Assembly (NCBI RefSeq): GCF_003574445.1
Contig: NZ_KZ984548.1
Location: forward strand, 221,970 to 285,969
Length of the DNA: 64,000 bases
Reading direction: 5' to 3'
Source of the DNA: Streptomyces sp. YIM 130001
Lineage (GTDB): Bacteria > Actinomycetota > Actinomycetes > Streptomycetales > Streptomycetaceae
Positions 1 through 10,466 of the stretch are shown here, piece by piece. Numbering within the stretch: the first letter of the stretch is position 1; each line of letters opens with the position of its first letter. Position numbers and translations under genes: made by a program. Below the pieces are notes generated by a model, which saw only the letters and a program-made list of their open reading frames with translations, was not told the origin of the DNA and did not search any database.

Positions 1-153
1 GCGAAGTCGATCGACGAGGTCAAGGCGAAGCTGGCCGGTATGGGCCTGGCGCTGAAGGACTCGCCTCCCGGCTTCGACCCGACCGCCGCTGCCGACGCGT
101 TCGGCGCGGACGACGACGCGGACGCCGGTTTCGTGGAGACCGAGCAGTACTGA
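1..153 (+). CDS. rpoA: RNA polymerase alpha subunit, C-terminal end (partial)
   Basis: The window opens inside an open frame whose last 50 codons end in an acidic, Ala/Asp-rich tail finishing GFVETEQY before TGA. The segment [19 protein letters not shown] fits the last helix of the alpha C-terminal domain, which binds UP elements and activators. The call rests on this tail plus position: rpoA directly precedes rplQ in almost all bacteria, and here rplQ follows after 80 bp. The 5' part lies outside the window, so nothing can be said about its start or N-terminal assembly domain. Confidence 0.9.
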   Translation, partial: AKSIDEVKAKLAGMGLALKDSPPGFDPTAAADAFGADDDADAGFVETEQY

Positions 154-233
154 GAACCTCCGGCGGACAACTGTTCGTCGGGAACTGACCCCGGTACCTG
201 ATACGGCCGGGGCAGCACACAAGGAGAAACACC

Positions 234-716
234 ATGCCGAAGCCCGCCAAGGGCGCCCGTATGGGCGGCAGCGCTGCGCACGAGCGGCACCTGCTGGCGA
301 ACCTCGCCAAGGCGCTGTTCGAGCACGGCCGGATCACCACGACCGAGGCCAAGGCGCGTCGTCTGCGCCCCTACGCCGAGCGTCTGGTCACCAAGGCCAA
401 GAAGGGCGACATCCACAACCGTCGCCAGGTCCTGCAGGTCATCACCGACAAGAGCATCGTGCACACGCTCTTCACGGAGATCGGCCCGCGGTACGAGAAC
501 CGCCCGGGTGGCTACACCCGTATCACCAAGATCGGTAACCGTCGTGGCGACAACGCTCCCATGGCCGTCATCGAGCTGGTGGAGGCCCTGACCGTGCAGC
601 AGAACGCTGTCGGCGAGGCCGAGGCCGCGACGAAGCGCGCGGTGAAGGAAGACGCCCTCAAGAAGGACGAGGACGCCAAGCCGGCCGAGGCCGCCGAGGA
701 GTCCAAGGACGCCTGA
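234..716 (+). CDS. rplQ: 50S ribosomal protein L17
   Basis: A 160-residue L17 of the large ribosomal subunit. The opening [21 protein letters not shown] and the following block [20 protein letters not shown] are the family signature. The globular L17 domain covers about residues 1-120; the rest is a charged Ala/Glu/Lys tail typical of actinobacteria. An AAGGAG ribosome binding site sits just upstream of the ATG. It follows rpoA by 80 bp and is the last gene of the rpoA operon, since a strong hairpin follows immediately. Confidence 0.98.
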   Translation: MPKPAKGARMGGSAAHERHLLANLAKALFEHGRITTTEAKARRLRPYAERLVTKAKKGDIHNRRQVLQVITDKSIVHTLFTEIGPRYENRPGGYTRITKIGNRRGDNAPMAVIELVEALTVQQNAVGEAEAATKRAVKEDALKKDEDAKPAEAAEESKDA

Positions 717-735
717 GCCCAGCGACGGCTGTTCA

Positions 736-773
736 CGGCGGGCCCGTATCCCTTCGGGGGTGCGGGCCCGTCG
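736..773 (+). terminator. Terminator after rplQ
   Basis: Arms CGGGCCCG at 739-746 and 763-770 pair perfectly, and the stem continues inward to a TTCG loop near 753-756. No T-run follows, as is common in Streptomyces. It separates the rpoA-rplQ unit from truA. Confidence 0.7.
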
Positions 774-826
774 TACGTCGGGGGAGCCGGCGTACGGGAG
801 AAAGACCGCACAAGGAGGAACGTCCG

Positions 827-1681
827 GTGTCGGACGAGGTGGAGCCCGGTCTCGTACGGGTACGGCTGGATCTTTCCTACGACGGGAAGGACTTCTCGGG
901 CTGGGCGAAGCAGCGCCAGGGGCAGCGGACCGTGCAGGGGGAGATCGAGAGCGCGCTGCGGACCGTGACCCGGTCGGAGCGGACCTTCGAGCTGACCGTC
1001 GCGGGCCGTACGGACTCCGGGGTGCACGCGCGCGGGCAGGTGGCGCACGTCGATCTGCCGGTGGACGTCTGGGCCGAGCACCGGGAGAAGCTGCTGCGGC
1101 GGCTTGCCGGGCGGCTTCCGCACGACGTTCGGGTGTGGCGGGCCGAGGAGGCGCCGACGGGGTTCAACGCCCGGTTCTCGGCGGTGTGGCGGCGCTACGC
1201 GTATCGCGTGACCGACGATCCGGGCGGGGTCGATCCGCTGCTGCGGTCCCATGTCCTGTGGCACGACTGGCCGTTGGACGTCGAGGCGATGAACGCGGCG
1301 TCCGTCGGGCTGCTCGGTGAGCACGACTTCGCCGCGTACTGCAAGCGGCGCGAGGGTGCCACCACGATCCGTACGCTGCAGCGCCTCGACTGGGAGCGCG
1401 GCGCGGACGGCATCATGACGGCGACCGTGCGGGCCGACGCCTTCTGCCACAACATGGTGCGCTCGCTCGTCGGGGCGCTGCTGTTCGTCGGTGACGGGCA
1501 CCGCGGTGTGGACTGGCCCGCGAAGGTGCTGGCCGCGGGCGTACGGGATTCGGCCGTGCATGTCGTACGGCCGCACGGGCTCACCCTGGAGGAAGTCGGT
1601 TACCCCGCCGACGAGTTGCTGGCCGCGCGGAGCCGTGAGGCACGCAACAAGCGGTCACTGGGAGAAGCCGGCTGCTGCTGA
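827..1681 (+). CDS. truA: tRNA pseudouridine(38-40) synthase TruA
   Basis: A 284-residue TruA that converts uridines 38-40 of the tRNA anticodon arm to pseudouridine. The N-terminal [16 protein letters not shown] block and the catalytic motif [16 protein letters not shown] are clear, with Asp63 as the predicted nucleophile. The later [13 protein letters not shown] block is also family-typical. GTG was chosen as start because AAGGAGGAAC lies just upstream. It follows rplQ after a terminator, so it probably has its own promoter. Its 3' end overlaps the end of the convergent membrane protein gene by 27 bp. Confidence 0.97.
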   Translation: MSDEVEPGLVRVRLDLSYDGKDFSGWAKQRQGQRTVQGEIESALRTVTRSERTFELTVAGRTDSGVHARGQVAHVDLPVDVWAEHREKLLRRLAGRLPHDVRVWRAEEAPTGFNARFSAVWRRYAYRVTDDPGGVDPLLRSHVLWHDWPLDVEAMNAASVGLLGEHDFAAYCKRREGATTIRTLQRLDWERGADGIMTATVRADAFCHNMVRSLVGALLFVGDGHRGVDWPAKVLAAGVRDSAVHVVRPHGLTLEEVGYPADELLAARSREARNKRSLGEAGCC

Positions 1682-2605
1682 GGCCTGCGCCTCGCCGCGG
1701 CGGTGGATCTGCCGGAAGGCGAGCTCGGCGATGTCGTTGCCCGCGGCGACCGCCTTCTCGTCCTTGCCGGTGACGTCCTTGCCGTCGGTGTGGCCGGTGA
1801 CCGTGAAGTAGGCATACCTGCCGTAGGCGTTGGCGGTGGTGCGGCAGACGGCGGTCTTGCAGAACTCGGGGACGCCCGCACCGGCGAGTGGCTGGATGTT
1901 GCCCTTGCCGACCTGGTCCTTGGCCTTGGTCGCCACCTTGTCGGTCTCGAAGACCGCGACGCCGACCGTGACGGCGAGACCGTCCTTGCGGTACGTGGTG
2001 CGGATGACCTGTTCGCAGTTGTTCTTGGTGAGGACGGAGCCGAGTGCGCCCTTGGTGGCCGAGTCGCACTCCTTGGTGCGTGCGGCCTTGCCCTTCTTGT
2101 AGACGCTTTCTCCCTTGGTGTACTGGGTGCCGGGGAAGAGGCTGTCCGGGCTGAGCGGGGCCTTGTCCTTCTTGGCGCTGGATATGTAGTCCTTCGGGTC
2201 CGGCGGCGGCGGGGGAGCCGCTTCGGGGAAGGACGGGTCGGGCGAGGCCGTGTTGCTCGGCAGGGTCTCTGAGGCGGGCAGTTCGCCGGACGGCTTGTTC
2301 GCCTCTGTGTCGCTGTTGGCCGAGACGACGGCGAACGCGACGACGGAGGCGACCACGACGGTGGCGAGCGCGCCGCCGCCGATCATCAGCCAGCGCCGGC
2401 GCCGCGCCCTGGCCTCGGAGGCCTCGGCGAGCGCGGCCCAGTCGGGGGTGGGCCCGCTCGGGGCCTGGCCCGGGAGCTGGCCGGGGGACTGCCCCTGGTG
2501 CGGTCCCTGGCCCGTGCCCGGCGTCTGCTGCGCGGAGCCCCAACCGGTGGGTGTCTGCTGCGGTTCCCTGGGGTCCCAGTTCGGTCCCCCCTGCCCAAAG
2601 CTCAT
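1655..2605 (-). CDS. One-pass membrane protein with Pro/Gln-rich cytoplasmic leader
   Basis: A 316-residue protein of unknown function. Residues 1-55 are rich in Gly, Gln and Pro, residues 65-71 are a run of Arg, and one transmembrane helix spans about 72-95. The remaining ~220 residues would lie outside the cell; they start with a Pro/Asp-rich linker and contain four or more Cys that could form disulphides. The start at 2605 follows the actinobacterial pattern; an ATG nine bases upstream is also possible. TAAGAT sits 7-12 bases before the ATG, so the mRNA may be leaderless. It lies between truA and rplM and is read against both. Confidence 0.75.
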   Translation of the reverse strand: MSFGQGGPNWDPREPQQTPTGWGSAQQTPGTGQGPHQGQSPGQLPGQAPSGPTPDWAALAEASEARARRRRWLMIGGGALATVVVASVVAFAVVSANSDTEANKPSGELPASETLPSNTASPDPSFPEAAPPPPPDPKDYISSAKKDKAPLSPDSLFPGTQYTKGESVYKKGKAARTKECDSATKGALGSVLTKNNCEQVIRTTYRKDGLAVTVGVAVFETDKVATKAKDQVGKGNIQPLAGAGVPEFCKTAVCRTTANAYGRYAYFTVTGHTDGKDVTGKDEKAVAAGNDIAELAFRQIHRRGEAQASAAAGFSQ

Positions 2606-2938
2606 GGCTGGCATCTTAGGCCGAACGGGTAAGCTGGGAAGCGGCAGATCCGTCGTAGGCGGAGGAGTCGGCGGTGCCGGTCTCCAGAGCCGCGTTTTGA
2701 CCCGTCCGGGGCCGCGCGGGTATTCTGCCTGTTCGTTATGTGTATTGGCTTTCTCATTCTCACGTGAGGGGCCCTTACACCGGTCCACCGGGCCGATGAC
2801 CAGCGGCAGGACTCGGTTGCGTCACCGATGTCCGCCAAGGCTGTCGTACATCGTCCGTGGTGGCCTTGTCAGGACCCCGTCCCCATGGCCCTTCCGGGCC
2901 GGGGGAAAACCATCACTGAAGAAGCGAAGGCTACGACC
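2606..2938. other. Intergenic region with rplM promoter and long leader
   Basis: No convincing gene. It holds the divergent starts of the membrane protein (minus) and of the rplM-rpsI transcript (plus). The predicted rplM mRNA leader is about 205 nt and contains an inverted repeat, CAAGGC at 2836-2841 with GCCTTG at 2863-2868. A role in ribosomal protein autoregulation is possible but not shown. Confidence 0.6.
2697..2726 (+). promoter_or_regulatory. Vegetative (HrdB-type) promoter of rplM-rpsI
   Basis: TTGACC at 2697-2702 and TATTCT at 2721-2726, separated by 18 bp, match the principal sigma factor consensus very well. Predicted transcription start is near 2733. Confidence 0.75.
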
Positions 2939-3382
2939 GTGCGTACGTACAGCCCCAAGCCCGGCGATGTGACGCGCCAGTGGCACGTCATCGACGCCCA
3001 GGACATCGTCCTCGGCCGTCTGGCCACCACTGCTGCCACGCTCCTGCGGGGCAAGCACAAGCCGATCTACGCGCCGCACGTTGACGCTGGTGACTTCGTC
3101 ATCATCATCAACGCCGACAAGGTGCACCTGTCCGGCAACAAGCGGACCCAGAAGATGGCGTACCGCCACTCCGGTTACCCGGGTGGTCTGCGTTCCGTCC
3201 GCTACGACGAGCTGCTCGACAAGAACCCCGAGAAGGCCGTGGAGAAGGCCGTCAAGGGCATGCTCCCCAAGAACACCCTGGGCCGTCAGATGCTCTCCAA
3301 GCTGAAGGTCTACTCGGGCGACACGCACCCGCACGCTGCCCAGCAGCCGGTGCCGTTCGAGATCACCCAGGTCGCGCAGTAA
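2939..3382 (+). CDS. rplM: 50S ribosomal protein L13
   Basis: A 147-residue L13, a large-subunit assembly protein. [36 protein letters not shown] and the [14 protein letters not shown] block are diagnostic. GTG at 2939 was chosen because L13 proteins normally begin M-R-T-Y; a GAAGCGAAGG-type ribosome site precedes it. The frame stays open upstream, but that part lacks similarity to L13. It is co-transcribed with rpsI, 42 bp downstream. Confidence 0.97.
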   Translation: MRTYSPKPGDVTRQWHVIDAQDIVLGRLATTAATLLRGKHKPIYAPHVDAGDFVIIINADKVHLSGNKRTQKMAYRHSGYPGGLRSVRYDELLDKNPEKAVEKAVKGMLPKNTLGRQMLSKLKVYSGDTHPHAAQQPVPFEITQVAQ

Positions 3383-3424
3383 GTCCGGCCACCCCCTAAG
3401 ACGAATAAGAATCTGAGGAGAATC

Positions 3425-3940
3425 GTGGCCGAGACCACCGTTGAGCAGCCCGTTGAGGAAACTGCCGACGTCGAGCAGTACACCACCGAGTCCGAGGTCC
3501 CCGTCGAGGGCGAGTTCACCTCGGAGGAGCTGAGCTCCCGCTTCGGCGACCCCCAGCCGGCCGCCGGCCTGGGTCGTCGCAAGAACGCCATCGCCCGCGT
3601 CCGGATCATCCCGGGCACCGGCAAGTGGAAGATCAATGGCCGCACCCTTGAGGAGTACTTCCCCAACAAGGTTCACCAGCAGGAAGTCAACGAGCCCTTC
3701 AAGGTGCTCGAGCTCGACGACCGTTACGACGTCGTCGCCCGCATCGCCGGCGGCGGTGTCTCGGGTCAGGCCGGCGCGCTGCGCCTCGGCGTGGCCCGCG
3801 CGCTGAACGAGGCGGACGCGGACAACAACCGCGGCGCCCTGAAGAAGGCCGGATTCCTGACGCGTGACGACCGTGCGGTCGAGCGCAAGAAGGCCGGTCT
3901 CAAGAAGGCCCGTAAGGCTCCGCAGTACAGCAAGCGTTGA
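3425..3940 (+). CDS. rpsI: 30S ribosomal protein S9
   Basis: A 171-residue S9 of the small ribosomal subunit. Residues 1-40 are an acidic, Glu/Val-rich actinobacterial extension. The conserved domain begins near [17 protein letters not shown] and ends with the basic [14 protein letters not shown], whose C-terminal Lys-Arg reaches the ribosomal P site. The GTG start follows CTGAGGAGAA. It forms an operon with rplM and is followed by a strong terminator. Confidence 0.98.
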   Translation: MAETTVEQPVEETADVEQYTTESEVPVEGEFTSEELSSRFGDPQPAAGLGRRKNAIARVRIIPGTGKWKINGRTLEEYFPNKVHQQEVNEPFKVLELDDRYDVVARIAGGGVSGQAGALRLGVARALNEADADNNRGALKKAGFLTRDDRAVERKKAGLKKARKAPQYSKR

Positions 3941-3976
3941 TCGCTGCCTGCGCAGTGGCTTGATCGTTCGACCGTT

Positions 3977-4009
3977 CGCCCCGGCGGCACGCTGTGTGCT
4001 GCCGGGGCG
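3977..4009 (+). terminator. Terminator after rpsI
   Basis: CGCCCCGGC at 3977-3985 pairs with GCCGGGGCG at 4001-4009, followed by TTCGTGTT. It closes the rplM-rpsI operon. Confidence 0.75.
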
Positions 4010-4112
4010 TTCGTGTTATCAACCGCCGTGGGCGTATAACGACAACACGCGCTCAGCGGCTTGCATGTTCGGAAAGCATTCCGACGGCTTCTGACAGGTT
4101 CGGAGGACACCA

Positions 4113-5525
4113 GTGGGACGACTCTTCGGCACGGACGGCGTGCGCGGTGTCGCCAATGCGGATCTCACGGCCGAGCTGGCGCTCGGTCTGTCCGTGGCGG
4201 CGGCGCATGTTCTCGCGGAAGAGAGTTCGGGGCCGAGCCACGTCAGACTGGGATGGCAGCCGAGTGACGGGCGCACGCCGACGTCCGAGGGGCAGCGGGC
4301 TGTCGCGGTGGTCGGCCGGGACCCGCGTGCGTCCGGGGAGTTCCTCGAGGCCGCGGTGGTCGCGGGCCTGGCGAGCGCGGGCGTGGACGTACTGCGCGTC
4401 GGAGTACTGCCCACACCGGCCGTCGCGTACCTCACCGGGGCGCTCGGCGCGGATCTCGGTGTGATGCTCTCGGCCAGCCACAACGCCATGCCGGACAACG
4501 GCGTCAAGTTCTTCGCGCGCGGCGGTCACAAGCTCGCCGACGAGCTGGAGGACCGTATCGAGGCCGTGTACGAGGAGCACCGCACCGGTGCCCCCTGGAG
4601 CCGTCCGACGGGCGCGGGGGTGGGCCGGGTGCGTACCTACGACGAGGGCTTCGACCAGTACGTGGCGCACCTCATCGGCGTACTGCCCAACCGGCTGGAC
4701 GGTCTGCGGATCGTGCTGGACGAGGCGCACGGTGCCGCCTCCCGGGTCTCGCCCGAGGCGTTCGCGCGGGCCGGTGCCGACGTGGTGACGATCGGAGCCG
4801 ACCCGGACGGCCTGAACATCAACGACGGCTGCGGCTCGACCCACCTGGACCTGCTGAAGGAGGCCGTGGTCGAGCACGGCGCCGACCTCGGCATCGCGCA
4901 CGACGGGGACGCCGACCGCTGCCTGGCCGTGGACGCCGCCGGTCAGGAGATCGACGGCGACCAGATCCTCGCGGTGCTCGCGCTCGCCATGCGGGAACGG
5001 GGCGCGCTGCGCAAGGACACCGTGGTCGCGACGGTCATGTCGAACCTGGGCTTCCGGCTCGCCATGGAGCGCGAGGGCGTGCAGTTCGTGGCGACCGCGG
5101 TCGGCGACCGCTATGTGCTGGAGGCCATGAAGCAAGACGGCTTCGCGCTCGGCGGCGAGCAGTCCGGGCACGTGATCATCCTCGACCACGCGACGACCGG
5201 TGACGGCACGCTGACCGGTCTGATGCTGGCCGCGCGGATGGCCGAGACCGGGCGCAGCCTGGCCGACCTCGCCGGTGTCATGCGGCGCCTTCCGCAGGTT
5301 CTGGTCAATGTGCCCGACGTGGACAAGTCACGGGTGGACACCTCCGGCGAGCTGGCCGCGGCGGTCACTGCCGCGGAGCGTGAACTGGGCGCCACCGGGC
5401 GGGTGTTGCTGCGGTCCTCCGGGACCGAGCCGCTGGTGCGGGTGATGGTCGAGGCGGCCGACATCGACCAGGCGCGTGCGGTGGCCGAGCGGCTCGCCGA
5501 CGTGGTGAAGTCGGCGCTGGGCTGA
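4113..5525 (+). CDS. glmM: Phosphoglucosamine mutase GlmM
   Basis: A 470-residue enzyme that interconverts glucosamine-6-phosphate and glucosamine-1-phosphate for UDP-GlcNAc, the peptidoglycan precursor. [19 protein letters not shown] opens the protein. [17 protein letters not shown] holds the phosphoserine loop (Ser121 predicted), DGDADRC binds the metal, and [15 protein letters not shown] binds phosphate. GTG is used as start, with CGGAGGAC upstream. About 18-20 residues (roughly 37-62) are extra compared with the usual ~450-residue protein, between the first helix and the VAVVGRD strand. glmS lies 2.7 kb downstream. Confidence 0.96.
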   Translation: MGRLFGTDGVRGVANADLTAELALGLSVAAAHVLAEESSGPSHVRLGWQPSDGRTPTSEGQRAVAVVGRDPRASGEFLEAAVVAGLASAGVDVLRVGVLPTPAVAYLTGALGADLGVMLSASHNAMPDNGVKFFARGGHKLADELEDRIEAVYEEHRTGAPWSRPTGAGVGRVRTYDEGFDQYVAHLIGVLPNRLDGLRIVLDEAHGAASRVSPEAFARAGADVVTIGADPDGLNINDGCGSTHLDLLKEAVVEHGADLGIAHDGDADRCLAVDAAGQEIDGDQILAVLALAMRERGALRKDTVVATVMSNLGFRLAMEREGVQFVATAVGDRYVLEAMKQDGFALGGEQSGHVIILDHATTGDGTLTGLMLAARMAETGRSLADLAGVMRRLPQVLVNVPDVDKSRVDTSGELAAAVTAAERELGATGRVLLRSSGTEPLVRVMVEAADIDQARAVAERLADVVKSALG

Positions 5526-5542
5526 GGCGTACCGGCAGGTGT

Positions 5543-6505
5543 TCAAGTACGTGACGCGGGGCGGGCCTTCGGGCCGGCCCCGCGTTCGCGTTGCCGGGAC
5601 CAGTAGGCCTTCTGGGCGAGCAGGGTGAGGGTGCCGGCGAGGACGATACTGCCGAGGTTGGCCAGGAGTTGGGCGGCCGAGCCCCAGGTCTGGTCGTAGT
5701 CCTGGTAGCTCAGGGCGACCGCGGCGTTGGAGGCGGCGGGGACCGTGGTCACGGAGATCGCGACGCCGATCAGGGCGGCCGACTTCGCCGAGGTCAGGGA
5801 CAGGGTGCCGGCCACGCCGGCCAGGAACGCCACCACGAACGACAGCCAGTCGGGCTGCCAGATGAACCCGGTGTTGGGCCGCTCGGCCTCCACCATGGCG
5901 CGGCTGAACAGGCCCAACTCGTCGAGCAGCGCGGCGAATCCGGTGGTCAGGACCATCGCCACGGCGAACCCGGCGAGCAGTGCGACGAGCGAGCGGTGCA
6001 CGAGGCGTGGGGCCCGCTGCACCACCGCGGTGCAGATCCCGGCGAGCGGGCCGAACTCCGGGCCCACGGCCATCGCGCCGACGATCAGGACGGCGTTGTC
6101 CAGCATCACGCCGATGGCCGCGAGCATGGTGGCGATGGACAGGAACGCCACGTAGGTGACGCTGAGGGTCGATTCCTCGTGGGTGGCTTCGGTGAGTTCC
6201 TCCCACAGGACGGCGTCGGCGGGTTCGCCGGGGGCGTCCCGCTCGGCGCGGTCGGCCGTTCTGGAGAGGGTCAGTTCGACCGGTTCGACGGTGATCGCAC
6301 CGCGGTCGTCGATGCCGAGGGTGTGCAGCGAGCCGATCAGGCCGTCGGCCGCTTCGCGCGCGACGTCGCACTCGACGACGTCGCCGGCGGGGGCCCGGGC
6401 GGCTCCTGGGACGACCAGCAGGTGGGTGGCGCCGACCGTCTCGCCGATCTGCCGGACCGCGGCGTCGGTCAGGTCAGGTGGCGTGATCAGGCGCAGATGC
6501 AGCAT
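5543..6505 (-). CDS. DUF389 family membrane protein
   Basis: A 320-residue integral membrane protein of the DUF389 family (function unknown). The N-terminal ~130 residues form a soluble, ACT-like part. Then come several hydrophobic helices, including the conserved DNAVLIVGAMAVGPEFGPLAGI block. Start at 6505 was chosen because MLHLRLITPPDL is the typical beginning. It is convergent with glmM (17 bp between stops). Confidence 0.85.
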   Translation of the reverse strand: MLHLRLITPPDLTDAAVRQIGETVGATHLLVVPGAARAPAGDVVECDVAREAADGLIGSLHTLGIDDRGAITVEPVELTLSRTADRAERDAPGEPADAVLWEELTEATHEESTLSVTYVAFLSIATMLAAIGVMLDNAVLIVGAMAVGPEFGPLAGICTAVVQRAPRLVHRSLVALLAGFAVAMVLTTGFAALLDELGLFSRAMVEAERPNTGFIWQPDWLSFVVAFLAGVAGTLSLTSAKSAALIGVAISVTTVPAASNAAVALSYQDYDQTWGSAAQLLANLGSIVLAGTLTLLAQKAYWSRQRERGAGPKARPASRT

Positions 6506-6602
6506 GCGGGCAGAGTAGAGAGCGCTCTGTCCGGGCGGGGCGGGCGGCACGCGCGCGTGGACGACGATTTCCGGGGCGGCGGACGTACGTGCCCGGAAGG
6601 GG

Positions 6603-7592
6603 TCAGAGCTTGCGCAGGCGCAGGCGCTGGACCTTGTGGTCGGCGCCCTTGCGGACCACGAGGGTGGCGCGGCCGCGGGTCGGGGCGACGTTCTGCAGCA
6701 GGTTCGGCTTGTTGATGGTGTGCCACATGGTGCGGGCGTACTCCAGGGCCTCGTCCTCGCTCACCCGGGTGTGCCGGTGGAAGTACGAGTCGGGGTCCTG
6801 GAAGGCGGTCTGGCGGAGCTTCTTGAAGCGGTTGAGGTACCAGCCCTCGATGTCCTCGGGGCGGGCGTCGACGTACACACTGAAGTCGAAGTAGTCCGCG
6901 AGGCCGACGCGGGTGCGGCCGTCCTTGCCCGGCAGGGCGGGCTGCAGCACGTTCAGGCCCTCGACGATCAGGATGTCGGGGCGGCGGACGGTGAGGCGTT
7001 TGCCGGGGACGATGTCGTAGACCAGGTGGGAGTAGACCGGTGCGGTGACCTCCTCCTTGCCGGCCTTCACATCGGCCACGAAGCGGGTCAGGGCGCGGCG
7101 GTCGTACGACTCGGGGAAGCCCTTGCGGGAGGTCAGGCCGCGGGCCTTGAGCTCCTTCATGGGCAGCAGGAAGCCGTCGGTGGTGATCAGCTCCACGCGC
7201 GGGTGCTCGGGCCAGCGGGCCAGCATCGCGCGCAGCAGCCGGGACACGGTGGACTTGCCGACGGCGACCGAGCCGGCGACGCCTATCACGAAGGGGGTGC
7301 CGTGCTGGGTGCCTTGCTCGCCGAGGAAGGTGTTCAGGGCGGCGCGCAGGCCGTCCGTGGAGTTCACGTACAGGTTCAGGAGGCGGGACAGCGGCAGGTA
7401 GACGTCCCGCACCTCGTCGAGGTCGATCACGTCGCCGAGACCGCGCAGCCGCTCGAGCTCGTCGGCGGTCAGCGGCAGCGGGGTCTTGTCGCGCAGCGCG
7501 CTCCACTCGGCGCGGGTGAGGTCGACGTACGGCGTCGGCTCGGCACGGCGGTGCGGGTGGCCGGGGGTGCTGGGTGGCGACGACAGGATCAC
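6603..7592 (-). CDS. coaA: Pantothenate kinase, type I
   Basis: A 329-residue CoaA that phosphorylates pantothenate, the first and controlling step of coenzyme A synthesis. The P-loop GSVAVGKST is at residues 107-115, and LITTDGFL and [10 protein letters not shown] are family blocks. The GTG at 7592 gives a normal family length. It lies in the same direction as the DUF389 gene with a 97-bp gap. CoA made here feeds the 4'-phosphopantetheine used by AcpS downstream. Confidence 0.95.
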   Translation of the reverse strand: MILSSPPSTPGHPHRRAEPTPYVDLTRAEWSALRDKTPLPLTADELERLRGLGDVIDLDEVRDVYLPLSRLLNLYVNSTDGLRAALNTFLGEQGTQHGTPFVIGVAGSVAVGKSTVSRLLRAMLARWPEHPRVELITTDGFLLPMKELKARGLTSRKGFPESYDRRALTRFVADVKAGKEEVTAPVYSHLVYDIVPGKRLTVRRPDILIVEGLNVLQPALPGKDGRTRVGLADYFDFSVYVDARPEDIEGWYLNRFKKLRQTAFQDPDSYFHRHTRVSEDEALEYARTMWHTINKPNLLQNVAPTRGRATLVVRKGADHKVQRLRLRKL

Positions 7593-7782
7593 TGACTCAT
7601 TGTCGCTCCTGCCGCCCGGGGACTGCAGGTGGGCTGTCTCACGTGACGCGTGGGTTGCGCCTCGGCCGGGGCGGGAGGGGAGCAGCGACTCCCGTGGTCT
7701 GGACCTGCGTGGCGGGCCGGGCTAGCCTCGCCGGGCTACCGGGGCGGAGCCGCCGCGTCCGGCGCCGGTCCGGAGGTGCGCC

Positions 7783-8070
7783 ATGTCCTTACGTCACCGC
7801 GTTTTCGCAGGTCGGAGACCCTTCGGTGGTGCGGGTGCGGGTGCGGGTGCGGGTGCGGGTGCGGGTGCGGGTGCGGGTGCCGATGTCGCGGCCGGCTTCG
7901 CCGAGCGGGTGCGCGGTGAACTCGTACGCGATCTGCCGGACGACGACCTGGGTGAGGACCTGGAGGACTGCCTCGACCTCTACGAGTGGGGCAGCAAGCC
8001 CCGCTGCGAGGAGGTCGAGTATCTGCGCCTGGTCCGCGAGGCACGCGACCGGATGAGCCGCGGCTGGTGA
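7783..8070 (+). CDS. Small protein with Ala-Gly repeat
   Basis: A 95-residue hypothetical protein with a good start: GGAGG seven bases before ATG. Residues 17-32 are a run of alternating Ala and Gly encoded by the GCGGGT microsatellite. The C-terminal 60 residues are acidic and more complex in composition (ELVRDLPDDDLGEDLEDCLD, then a basic end), which supports a real gene. It sits between coaA and glmS. No function is recognised. Confidence 0.65.
   Translation: MSLRHRVFAGRRPFGGAGAGAGAGAGAGAGAGADVAAGFAERVRGELVRDLPDDDLGEDLEDCLDLYEWGSKPRCEEVEYLRLVREARDRMSRGW
7831..7878. repeat. (GCGGGT)8 hexanucleotide microsatellite
   Basis: Eight perfect tandem copies of GCGGGT inside the small coding region, each encoding Ala-Gly. 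Unit length is a multiple of three, so copy-number change keeps the frame. Confidence 0.95.
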
Positions 8071-8210
8071 CCGCACGTCCCACCCCGCCGGTGCCCGACG
8101 GCGCGTGACTCCTGGTGCGCGCGGGTCGCCCGGGACGGCGGCGGGCTCTGCGAGCATGAGATCCGTCAGCAGCCCGGGAGTCACCGGTGAGGCACCGCGA
8201 AGGGGTTGGT

Positions 8211-10058
8211 ATGTGCGGAATCGTGGGTTACGTCGGCTCGCAGTCGGCGCTTGACGTCGTACTGGCCGGGCTCAAGCGCCTGGAGTACCGGGGCTACGAC
8301 TCGGCGGGCGTGGCCGTGCCCGCGGACGGATCGCTCGCCGCCGCCAAGAAGGCCGGCAAGCTGATCAACCTGGAGAAGGAACTCCTGGAGCGGCCGCTGC
8401 CGTCAGGCACCACCGGTATCGGCCACACCCGCTGGGCCACCCACGGCGGCCCCACCGACGTCAATGCCCACCCGCACCTGGACCAGGCCGGCCGGGTCGC
8501 CGTCGTACACAACGGCATCATCGAGAACTTCGCCGAGCTGCGCTCCGAACTGGCCGACCGCGGCCACCACTTGGCGTCCGAGACCGACACCGAGGTGGTC
8601 TCCCATCTGCTCGCCGAGGAGTTCTCCGGCTGCGCGGACCTGGCCGAGGCGATGCGTCTGGTGTGCCGGCGCCTCGAAGGCGCCTTCACCCTGGTCGCGG
8701 TGCACGCGGACGAGCCGGACGTGGTGGTCGGAGCGCGGCGGAACTCGCCGCTCGTGGTGGGCGTGGGGGAGGGCGAGTCCTTCCTCGCGTCCGATGTGGC
8801 GGCCTTCATCGCGCACACCAGGACCGCGCTCGAGCTCGGCCAGGACCAGGTCGTGGAGCTCCGGCCGGGCGGTGTGACGGTGACCGACTTCGACGGGCGG
8901 CCCGCCGACGTCGTCACGTACCACGTGGACTGGGACGTCTCGGCCGCCGAGAAGGGCGGCTACGACTACTTCATGCTCAAGGAGATCGCCGAGCAGCCGA
9001 AGGCCGTGGCGGACACCCTGCTCGGCCGGATCGACCGCTCCGGTTCGCTGAGTCTCGACGAGGTGCGGATCCCGGCGGCGGAGCTGCGCGAGGCCGACAA
9101 GGTCGTCATCGTGGCCTGCGGTACGGCCTTCCACGCCGGTCTGATCGCCAAGTACGCGATCGAGCACTGGACCCGGATGCCGTGCGAGGTCGAGCTGGCC
9201 AGCGAGTTCCGCTACCGGGATCCGATCCTGGACCCGCGCACCCTGGTCGTCGCGATCTCGCAGTCCGGCGAGACCATGGACACCCTGATGGCGCTGCGGC
9301 ACGCCCGCGAGCAGGGCGCGAAGGTGCTCGCGATCTGCAACACCAACGGCTCGACGATCCCCCGTGAGTCGGACGCCGTCCTCTACACCCACGCGGGCCC
9401 GGAGATCGCCGTCGCCTCCACCAAGGCGTTCCTGACCCAGCTGGTCGCCTGCTATCTGGTGGCGCTCTATCTCGGCCAGGTGCGCGGCACCAAGTGGGGC
9501 GACGAGATCAGTGCCGTGATCCGCGAACTCTCCGACATCGCCCGCGAGGTGGACCGGGTCCTCGGCACGATGGAGCCGGTACGGGAACTGGCCCGCTCGC
9601 TCGCGGACAAGAACACGGTGCTCTTCCTCGGGCGGCACGTGGGTTACCCCGTGGCGCTCGAAGGGGCGCTCAAACTCAAGGAGTTGGCGTACATGCACGC
9701 CGAGGGGTTCGCCGCCGGCGAGCTCAAGCACGGTCCGATCGCGCTGATCGAGGAGGACCTGCCCGTCGTGGTGGTGGTGCCGTCGCCGCGCGGCCGTTCC
9801 GTGCTGCACGACAAGATCGTGTCGAACATCCAGGAGATCAGGGCCCGTGGTGCGCGGACGATCGTGATCGCCGAGGAGGGGGACGAGGCCGTGGTGCCGT
9901 ACGCCGACCATCTGATCCGTATCCCGGCGACGCCGACGCTGCTGCAGCCGCTGGTGTCCACCGTTCCGCTGCAGGTCTTCGCCTGCGAGCTGGCGACGGC
10001 CCGCGGCAACGAGGTGGACCAGCCGCGCAACCTCGCGAAGTCGGTCACCGTCGAATGA
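8211..10058 (+). CDS. glmS: Glutamine-fructose-6-phosphate aminotransferase GlmS
   Basis: A 615-residue GlmS that makes glucosamine-6-phosphate from fructose-6-phosphate and glutamine, the entry to amino-sugar synthesis. MCGIVGYVG at the N-terminus supplies the nucleophilic Cys exposed after Met removal, so the start must be 8211. [14 protein letters not shown] and HNGIIENF complete the glutaminase domain. Two SIS isomerase domains follow ([17 protein letters not shown], and the C-terminal [11 protein letters not shown]). No glmS ribozyme is visible upstream. Its stop overlaps the acpS start (ATGA). Confidence 0.97.
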   Translation: MCGIVGYVGSQSALDVVLAGLKRLEYRGYDSAGVAVPADGSLAAAKKAGKLINLEKELLERPLPSGTTGIGHTRWATHGGPTDVNAHPHLDQAGRVAVVHNGIIENFAELRSELADRGHHLASETDTEVVSHLLAEEFSGCADLAEAMRLVCRRLEGAFTLVAVHADEPDVVVGARRNSPLVVGVGEGESFLASDVAAFIAHTRTALELGQDQVVELRPGGVTVTDFDGRPADVVTYHVDWDVSAAEKGGYDYFMLKEIAEQPKAVADTLLGRIDRSGSLSLDEVRIPAAELREADKVVIVACGTAFHAGLIAKYAIEHWTRMPCEVELASEFRYRDPILDPRTLVVAISQSGETMDTLMALRHAREQGAKVLAICNTNGSTIPRESDAVLYTHAGPEIAVASTKAFLTQLVACYLVALYLGQVRGTKWGDEISAVIRELSDIAREVDRVLGTMEPVRELARSLADKNTVLFLGRHVGYPVALEGALKLKELAYMHAEGFAAGELKHGPIALIEEDLPVVVVVPSPRGRSVLHDKIVSNIQEIRARGARTIVIAEEGDEAVVPYADHLIRIPATPTLLQPLVSTVPLQVFACELATARGNEVDQPRNLAKSVTVE

Positions 10059-10423
10059 TCATCGGGGTGGGGATCGACGTGGCCGAGGTCGAGCGCTTCG
10101 GCAGGTCTCTCGAGCGGACCCGGGGGCTGGCCGAACGGCTTTTCGTCGAGGGGGAGTTGCTGCTGCCGAGCGGCGAGCGGCGCGGGACCGCCTCGCTCGC
10201 CGCCCGGTTCGCCGCGAAGGAGGCGCTGGCGAAGTCGCTCGGCGCCCCGGCCGGTCTGCTCTGGACCGACGCGGAGGTCTGGGTGGAGGAGAGCGGCCGA
10301 CCCCGGCTCCGGGTGCGCGGCAGCGTCGCGGCCCGTGCGGAGGAACTGGGCGTACGAGGCTGGCACGTGTCCCTCAGCCATGACGCGGGGATCGCGTCGG
10401 CCGTGGTGATCGCGGAGGGCTGA
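10055..10423 (+). CDS. acpS: Holo-[acyl-carrier-protein] synthase
   Basis: A 122-residue AcpS that transfers 4'-phosphopantetheine from CoA to acyl carrier protein in the cytoplasm. [14 protein letters not shown] carries the metal-binding Asp, and [13 protein letters not shown] carries the second catalytic acid and Lys. [15 protein letters not shown] is the terminal strand. The ATG overlaps the glmS stop by four bases, so translation is probably coupled. Length is normal for the family. Confidence 0.96.
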   Translation: MIIGVGIDVAEVERFGRSLERTRGLAERLFVEGELLLPSGERRGTASLAARFAAKEALAKSLGAPAGLLWTDAEVWVEESGRPRLRVRGSVAARAEELGVRGWHVSLSHDAGIASAVVIAEG

Positions 10424-10466
10424 GACCGCCGAGCCCGGCGTCCGCCGATGCGGCAGACTCGGGAGC

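Noticed and set aside
8100..8210. glmS ribozyme
   Set aside because: The upstream region is too short and lacks the conserved core; such ribozymes are a Firmicutes feature.
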